Assembly (NCBI RefSeq): GCF_010894435.1 | Contig: NZ_JAAIXZ010000023.1 | Location: forward strand, 124,001-188,000 | Origin: Pyxidicoccus trucidator | Lineage (GTDB): Bacteria > Myxococcota > Myxococcia > Myxococcales > Myxococcaceae | Direction of reading: 5' to 3' | Length of the DNA stretch: 64,000 bases | Shown: in pieces, positions 60,101 to 64,000 of the stretch | Position numbering within the stretch: position 1 is the first letter of the stretch | How the letters are laid out: every line of letters begins with the position of its first letter | Notes under the pieces: model-generated | The model's database searches: none | What the model was told of the DNA's origin: nothing | Seen by the model: the letters and a program-made list of their open reading frames with translations, nothing else | Made by a program: the position numbers and the translations under genes

Positions 60101-60856
60101 GCGGCGGAGATGGGCGCGGTGCGCGAGCTGGTGTCGCTGGGCCTGAAGGTACGCACGGACAACAAGCTCAAGGTGCGCCAGCCGCTGTCGCGCGCGGACG
60201 TCATCCTCGCGCGCAAGGAGCTGACGGAGCGCGTGGCGGTGTACCGCGAGCTCATCACGGACGAGCTGAACGTCCACGAGGTCCGGTTCCTGGAGCCGGG
60301 CAGCCAGGAAGCGGACGTGGTGCGCTACCGCGTGCGGCCCCAGCTGCGCGCGGTGGGCAGCCGGCTCGGGCCCAGGCTGGCGCCGGTGCGCAAGGCGTTC
60401 GACTCGGCGGACGGCCGCGCGCTTCACGGAGAGCTGCTCCGGACGGGCCGGGTGGCCATGAACGTGGGCGGCGAGGACCTGGTGTTCCCGGCGGAGGAGC
60501 TGGAGACGCTGGTGGAGGCCACGCCCGGCCATGCGGCGGCGGGCGCGGGCGTGGGCGTGGTGGTGCTGCACACCGAGCTGACGGAGGCGCTGGTGGACGA
60601 GGGCCTCGTGCGCGAGCTGCTGGCGAGGGTGCAGGGCGCGCGCAAGGACCTGGAGCTGGGCTACGCGGACCGCATCCGGCTGTGGGTGGACGGCGACGCC
60701 CGGGTGAAGCGCGTGACGGACGAGGCCCGCGCGCTCATCTCCCGCGAGACGCTGGCCGCGGAAATCCACGTCGGCCCCGACGGCCTCACCGGTAGCGAGG
60801 AGGAGGTCAGCCTCAACGGCCTGCCCGCGCGCCTCCGCGTGGAGCGGGTGGCATAG
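57119..60856 (+). CDS. ileS: isoleucyl-tRNA synthetase, eukaryotic/archaeal (IleS2) type
   Basis: The 1245-residue enzyme joins isoleucine to tRNA-Ile. The class I motifs are the HIGH equivalent PHNGHVLTR (near residue 59) and the KMSKS equivalent ESKSKGNYTPPEI (near 659). The editing domain (about 200-400) includes IWTTTPWTLPSN and SGTGIVHTAPAFGEDD. PPTANGLPHNGH and the C-terminal tail point to the IleS2 group, often mupirocin-resistant. About 110 residues (roughly 675-785) between ILDEVRMDFAVL and GADAFRWFFFAASPSWSN interrupt the usual short link. ATG 57119 is the family start; the longer frame upstream is not conserved. Confidence 0.95.
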   Translation: MAQPLFSTVSSELDFPADERRILAFWKERRIFERTLEGREAAPSFVFYEGPPTANGLPHNGHVLTRVIKDLFPRYQTMRGRYVPRKAGWDTHGLPVEVEVEKELRIHGKAEIERYGVEPFTERCIESVFRYTAEWERLTERIGFWVDLKTAYVTYHRGFVESVWWALAELYRKGLLYQGHKVVWWWPQGGTALSAAEVGLGYKTVDDPSVYVAFPLRDAPDTALLIWTTTPWTLPSNMYAAVNPSVDYVTVDAGDRKLIIAAALREELAKKLKKDLPVLARQPGSALVGRRYTPPFDLYFRSAGDVELPLKDGGTEAMAWRVVGADYVTLDSGTGIVHTAPAFGEDDYETFRRDRPRFANPDALEILCAVKPDGTFVDEVPLVAGRFVKDADKDLQRNLKERGLLLLAEQYKHEYPFCWRADNDPLIQYARPAWYIRTTSVIDQAIANNRAVNWVPEHIQEGRFGDFLANNVDWALSRERYWGTALPLWVHSETGEVEAVPSLQALREKPGNNLAAVEAELRAFLAGKPHEANAEHLIVHKPWIDKVTYQKPGASGRFQRVPEVVDVWFDSGCMPFAQWGFPHAPGSREVFNRTFPADFISEAIDQTRGWFYSLLMVSTLVFDEETQQRMGLAPSRGWPHPYKNCIVLGHVSDKDGKKESKSKGNYTPPEIILDEVRMDFAVLTAAEAGMPGEAGVALIAREDLEGLDLQEGARVQLFRPDRPDTVVTVTLKVHKKLKRRVALLAPDALHALGVAPSPRGADVMPVEVPRLAPGERVVLRDPTTRAPGADAFRWFFFAASPSWSNTRHSLANVRLLQKDFQVKLRNVYSFFTIYANLDGFNPAAGNADASEAPWKAVRHSQGWREVKERSVLDRWMLSEVQFTVREVSRALDAYQVHDAAQRLVALVDALSNWYVRRGRPRYWAPGFEQDKQDAYFTLYEALTTLAALSAPFIPFFADELWGNLVRNPWPESQPESVHLASFPEVDASLMDEGLAAEMGAVRELVSLGLKVRTDNKLKVRQPLSRADVILARKELTERVAVYRELITDELNVHEVRFLEPGSQEADVVRYRVRPQLRAVGSRLGPRLAPVRKAFDSADGRALHGELLRTGRVAMNVGGEDLVFPAEELETLVEATPGHAAAGAGVGVVVLHTELTEALVDEGLVRELLARVQGARKDLELGYADRIRLWVDGDARVKRVTDEARALISRETLAAEIHVGPDGLTGSEEEVSLNGLPARLRVERVA

Positions 60857-60863
60857 AAAGGAA

Positions 60864-61154
60864 GCCTGCGGCCATGCCACGCTCGATGCCCGAGGCGACT
60901 ACGACATCTGCCCTATCTGCTTCTGGGAGGATGACGGCCAGGACAGCGATGATGCGGACACGTACCGTGGAGGGCCCAACCGCGTGAGCCTCAGTGAGGC
61001 ACGGCTCAACTTCCTGACCTTCGGAGCCGCGGAGCACAAGGACCTTCCGCATGTCCGGGCTCCGGGCATCGGAGACCTGCGCCCGCGGGTCTTCGTCATC
61101 GAGGATGGAAGGGCCGTGGAGCGCACGTCACTTCGACCTGCTCCGCGGAGGTGA
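60864..61154 (+). pseudogene. 5'-truncated CPCC-family cysteine-rich protein remnant
   Basis: In one frame, ACGHATLDARGDYDICPICF, then WEDDGQDSDDADTYRGG, then RVSLSEARLNFLTFGA match what I know of the CPCC cysteine-rich family. Its normal start, with the CPCC motif, is missing. The frame begins eight bases after the ileS stop with no suitable start codon, so the gene has lost its 5' end. The frame ends at a TGA at 61152. The lost part would hold the first Cys pair and the initiator. It is probably a relic of a gene deleted or inserted at the ileS end. Confidence 0.6.
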
Positions 61155-61198
61155 CCTCGGTGAGCTGGCCCGGCGTTCCCGTAGCCCGGAACCGCCGG

Positions 61199-62206
61199 CT
61201 ACGTCGCGAACCGCTTCCGGTAGTCCCTCGGCGAGACGGAGAGATTGCGCTGGAAGGTCACCCGCATTCGTTCCTCGTTCCCGAAGCCGCACATCCGGGC
61301 AACCTGGTCGACGTTGCGCTTCGACTCCTCCAGCAACCGCTTCGCCGCCTCCAGCCGCAGGACTTCAACAGCCTTCGCCGGGGTGCGACCGGTCTTCTGC
61401 TTGTAGACGCGCGCGAAGTTGCGCGGGCTCATCCGGGCCTTCTCGGCCAGCGTCTCGACGGTGAGGTCGTCGCGGCCCAGGTTGTTCGCGAGCCACAGGT
61501 GCAGCTCATCGAAGGTGGTGCTGTCCTGGGTCTGCGACCGCAGCAACTCGCTGAACTGCGACTGCCCGCCCGGCCGCTTCAGGAAGACGACCAGCTCCCT
61601 CGCCACCTTCATGGCGATGTCATGTCCATGGTCCGCCTCCACCAGTGCCAGGCACAGGTCGAGGCCCGCACTGACGCCCGCGGAGGTCCACACCGGGCCT
61701 TCACGGACGAAGAGCGCGTCACGGTCCAGCTTGATGGAGGGGAAGCGCTCGCTCAGCAGGTCGCACATGGCCCAATGCGTTGCCGCGCGCCTGCCGTGAA
61801 GCAGTCCGGCCTGTGCCAGCAAGAAGGTGCCGCTGCAGACAGAGGCGGTGCGGCGAGCCGACTTCGCCTTCCGCCGCAGCCATTCAGTCAGCGGCTCCAA
61901 CCGGGCCAGCACGTGCTCGATGTCCGGCGAGCCAGGGATGATGAGGGTGTCGACCTTGACGCCCTTGAACGCGGCGAGCGGCACCGTCTGCAACGCGACG
62001 CCTTCCGCCGTCTGCACCAGCCCGCCGTCCAGGCTCACGGTGTGGCGGACGTATCCCGGCACTCCGCGCTCCGCCAGGGCCTTCGACGCGGCCCAGAACA
62101 CCGTCTGGGGACCTGTCAGGTCCAGCAACCCCATGTCCGGAAAGGCCACGAAGAGCACGGTGCGCGGCCCGCCGGAACCTGGCAGAAAATCAGGGTTGGA
62201 TGTCAT
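61199..62206 (-). CDS. GlxA-type transcriptional regulator (DJ-1/PfpI plus AraC domain)
   Basis: The 335-residue protein has an N-terminal DJ-1/PfpI-like domain (VLFVAFPDMGLLDLTGP at the start; ASVCSGTFLLAQAGLLHGR around the nucleophile-elbow Cys). A C-terminal AraC DNA-binding domain (about 235-330) has two helix-turn-helix motifs (LTVETLAEKARMSPRNFAR and NVDQVARMCGFGNEERMR). Such regulators are usually activators sensing a small molecule. The ATG at 62206 is preceded by AAAGG. It is divergent from the NmrA-like gene with only 52 bases between, so it may control it. Confidence 0.9.
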   Translation of the reverse strand: MTSNPDFLPGSGGPRTVLFVAFPDMGLLDLTGPQTVFWAASKALAERGVPGYVRHTVSLDGGLVQTAEGVALQTVPLAAFKGVKVDTLIIPGSPDIEHVLARLEPLTEWLRRKAKSARRTASVCSGTFLLAQAGLLHGRRAATHWAMCDLLSERFPSIKLDRDALFVREGPVWTSAGVSAGLDLCLALVEADHGHDIAMKVARELVVFLKRPGGQSQFSELLRSQTQDSTTFDELHLWLANNLGRDDLTVETLAEKARMSPRNFARVYKQKTGRTPAKAVEVLRLEAAKRLLEESKRNVDQVARMCGFGNEERMRVTFQRNLSVSPRDYRKRFAT

Positions 62207-62258
62207 GGCTGCCAGAACCTTTCCTCCGTACGTTCCCCCCGTCAATGGAAAGGCACTC

Positions 62259-63008
62259 ATGAAAATCGTGGTCATCGGGGGCACCGGCCTCATCGGAACG
62301 AAGGTGGCGAAGAGGCTTCGCGGGCAGGGCCACGAGGTGGTGGCGGCGGCGCCCAGCTCGGGCGTCAACGCCCTCACGGGCGAGGGCCTGGCGGAGGCGC
62401 TCGCGGGCGCGCAGGTGGTCGTGGACGTGGCGAACTCGCCGTCCTTCGAGGACAAGGCCGTGCTGGAGTTCTTCGAGACCTCGGGGCGCAATCTCCTCGC
62501 GGCGGAGGAGAAGGCCGGCGTGAAGCACCACGTCGCGCTGTCGGTGGTCGGCACCGAGCGGCTGCTGGGCAGCGGCTACTTCCGCGGCAAGATGGCGCAG
62601 GAGAAGCTGATTACCGCCGGAAGAGTCCCGTACACCCTCGTGCGCTCGACGCAGTTCTTCGAGTTCATGGGCGGCATCGCGCAGGCGGGAACGGAAGGCG
62701 AGGCGGTGCGCCTGTCCACGGCGCTCATGCAGCCCATCGCTTCGGACGACGTGGCGGACGCGGTGGCCGACGTGGCGCTGGGCGCGCCCGTCAACGGCAT
62801 CGTCGAAGTGGCCGGGCCGGAGCGTGTGCGCCTCGTCGACGTGGTCCAGCGCTTCATGGCCGCGAAGCAGGACGGGCGCCAGGTCATCGCCGACGCACGC
62901 GCGCGCTACTTTGGCGTGGAGCTGGACGACACCTCGCTCACGCCGGGCGCCACACCGCGTGTCGGGCCGACGCGGTTCGAGGAGTGGCTCCGCCGCCCCG
63001 CGCCGTAG
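62259..63008 (+). CDS. NmrA-like NAD(P)-binding oxidoreductase
   Basis: The 249-residue protein starts MKIVVIGGTGLIGTKVAKRL, the GxxGxxG Rossmann motif of NmrA-like/atypical short-chain dehydrogenases, and has YTLVRSTQFFEFMGG in the middle. It may act as an oxidoreductase or as a redox sensor. The ATG follows GGAAAGG by five bases; the longer frame is a shadow of the divergent regulator. The 52-base gap with the GlxA-type gene suggests joint control. Confidence 0.9.
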   Translation: MKIVVIGGTGLIGTKVAKRLRGQGHEVVAAAPSSGVNALTGEGLAEALAGAQVVVDVANSPSFEDKAVLEFFETSGRNLLAAEEKAGVKHHVALSVVGTERLLGSGYFRGKMAQEKLITAGRVPYTLVRSTQFFEFMGGIAQAGTEGEAVRLSTALMQPIASDDVADAVADVALGAPVNGIVEVAGPERVRLVDVVQRFMAAKQDGRQVIADARARYFGVELDDTSLTPGATPRVGPTRFEEWLRRPAP

Positions 63009-63021
63009 CCCTGCCTCGGGG

Positions 63022-63984
63022 TCAGAAGAAGCGGATGATGTCGAGGTACCGCGACGCCGAGCCCGCCGGGTTGAAGGCCGTGAGCGTGTACCGCCCCGAC
63101 GGCACCGAGGTCAGGTTGGACAGGGACAGGATGGCGCTGGAGGGATTCGGCACCACGAGCGACAGGCCAATCTGCGGCGACGACACGGAGTAGCCCGAGA
63201 CGCTCGTCGGCAGGTTGTCTCCACCGACGATGAGCTGCCGCGTCGGACCGCTGTTGTCCGGGTAGATGAGGCTCGGGTCGAGGTAGTTGATGTTGGGCGG
63301 CCTGGGGGCCGTCACGATGTAGACGGGCACCGACGTGCTCCCGGACTGGTTGGAGACCCGCAGCAGGTACTGCCCCGGCGGCACGTTGGACGCGACGTAG
63401 AAGGGCACGCTCACGGAGGTGGAGCTGCCCGACGGGAAGCCCGTCCCCGTGCCCAGCAGCGGCTGTCCGTACACGTTGGTGAGCGTGTAACCGAAGGACA
63501 GCGGCAGGTTCATGCCCCGGAGGGTGACGACCGTCGTCCCTGCGGAGAGCGTGCCGGGGTTGATGGAGCTGACGCTCGGCGCGCCGACGGCCCAGACAGC
63601 CTGGGCATCGGGCATGTGCCGCTGCGCCGCGGAGACCTCACCCTCCGGCAGCTCCATCCACGGTCCGAGCCCCCGCGCCACCTCGCTGTTGTCCGCGTGC
63701 ACGCCCACGACCTGGACGCGCGCCTTCCCGGAGGCCGCCGCCGCTGTCATCCACTCATGCACGCCCGCCGGCAGGCCCTGCGCCAACTGCAGCACGCGGC
63801 CATTCTCGAGGACCAGGTTGACGTCATAGGCGGAGAGCCCGTCGCCCGCTCCGTTGCTGTCCCAACGCACCCACATGGCCTTGCCGGGTGCCCCTGCCAG
63901 CTCGAGTTCCTTCACCGAAACCTGGAGCTCCTTCTTCTGATGATTCGCTTCCACGTGTGCCTCGCATCCACGGACCTGGGACAT
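63022..63984 (-). CDS. protein with IPT/TIG-like repeats (right edge of window)
   Basis: The predicted protein has at least two IPT/TIG-like beta-sandwich units in its C-terminal half (INPGTLSAGTTVVTLRGMN; then LDPSLIYPDNSGPTRQLIV) with Ser/Pro/Gly-rich strands. The N-terminal part (about residues 1-140) is a different unit that I do not recognise. There is no signal peptide in what can be seen. I put the start at ATG 63984, preceded by GAGAGAG; an ATG at 63999 lies at the very edge, and an earlier start beyond the window cannot be excluded. Its stop is 13 bases from the stop of the NmrA-like gene, convergent. Confidence 0.7.
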   Translation of the reverse strand: MSQVRGCEAHVEANHQKKELQVSVKELELAGAPGKAMWVRWDSNGAGDGLSAYDVNLVLENGRVLQLAQGLPAGVHEWMTAAAASGKARVQVVGVHADNSEVARGLGPWMELPEGEVSAAQRHMPDAQAVWAVGAPSVSSINPGTLSAGTTVVTLRGMNLPLSFGYTLTNVYGQPLLGTGTGFPSGSSTSVSVPFYVASNVPPGQYLLRVSNQSGSTSVPVYIVTAPRPPNINYLDPSLIYPDNSGPTRQLIVGGDNLPTSVSGYSVSSPQIGLSLVVPNPSSAILSLSNLTSVPSGRYTLTAFNPAGSASRYLDIIRFF

Positions 63985-64000
63985 CCAGGTCTCTCTCATG

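Noticed and set aside
61151..63193. 680-residue plus-strand frame across the regulator and NmrA-like genes
   Set aside because: It is a shadow of the GlxA-type regulator on the other strand and of the NmrA-like gene in another frame.

Overview
The window is very GC-rich (roughly 70 percent), with tightly packed genes, many 1- or 4-base start/stop overlaps and frequent GTG starts. Its content is typical of a predatory, gliding myxobacterium of the Myxococcaceae (Myxococcus, Corallococcus or Pyxidicoccus type). The clues are two complete chemosensory operons, a dense set of one- and two-component regulators, a DUSAM-domain protein, a DUF2380 lipoprotein, a DUF3396 (type VI immunity-like) protein, Asp/Gly/Thr-repeat lipoproteins and a lone phytoene desaturase. 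Assignment to this group is inference from gene content.

Layout. 1-6.8 kb: an exporter-type ABC protein cut by the left edge, a tandem universal stress protein, a 52-residue protein and a CsbD-like protein facing each other across paired hairpins, a polytopic methyl-accepting protein and an unknown membrane-anchored protein. 7.1-11.4 kb: an unknown two-module protein, a CrtI-type desaturase and a CHASE-domain histidine kinase. 11.5-19.1 kb: a six-gene chemosensory operon (CheW, CheR-TPR, CheW, MCP, CheA-receiver, CheB) with the same parts as Pseudomonas Wsp but no diguanylate cyclase gene. 19.2-26.5 kb: a PAS/GAF kinase, two monovalent cation/proton antiporters, a lone receiver, and a DUSAM gene plus DUF3396 gene linked to a duplicated 3' end of the second antiporter gene. 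26.7-31.6 kb: a secreted protein overlapping a lipoprotein GH1 glucosidase gene, a PAS kinase and a metallo-beta-lactamase-fold hydrolase.

31.6-46.3 kb is a long minus-strand regulatory block. Its core is a Che7-type operon (CheY, CheA, CheW, soluble MCP, HEAT-repeat protein, CheR, CheB, fatty acid desaturase). It is followed by a PilZ/pseudo-receiver protein and a CheY-like protein, and preceded by a divided-receiver hybrid kinase. 46.9-54.8 kb: a Fur-family regulator, a trypsin-like lipoprotein protease, a lone receiver, a small secreted protein with a strong terminator, a beta-propeller-like lipoprotein, another PAS kinase and a metallophosphoesterase. 54.9-56.9 kb: a frameshifted DUF2380 lipoprotein gene overlapping a small acidic protein gene, which looks like a toxin/immunity-style pair. 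57.1-61.2 kb: eukaryotic/archaeal-type IleRS with an unusual inserted segment, then a 5'-truncated CPCC-family remnant. 61.2-64 kb: a GlxA-type regulator divergent from an NmrA-like oxidoreductase, and an IPT/TIG-repeat protein at the right edge.

How the genes work together: three MCPs, two CheA kinases, five other histidine kinases and several free receivers suggest the window is a signalling hub. The Che7-like operon joins chemosensory signalling to membrane lipid desaturation. The accessory DNA (DUSAM, DUF3396, DUF2380, CPCC remnant) sits at the ends of housekeeping genes and carries scars of insertion or decay. No tRNA, rRNA, insertion sequence or CRISPR array was seen.
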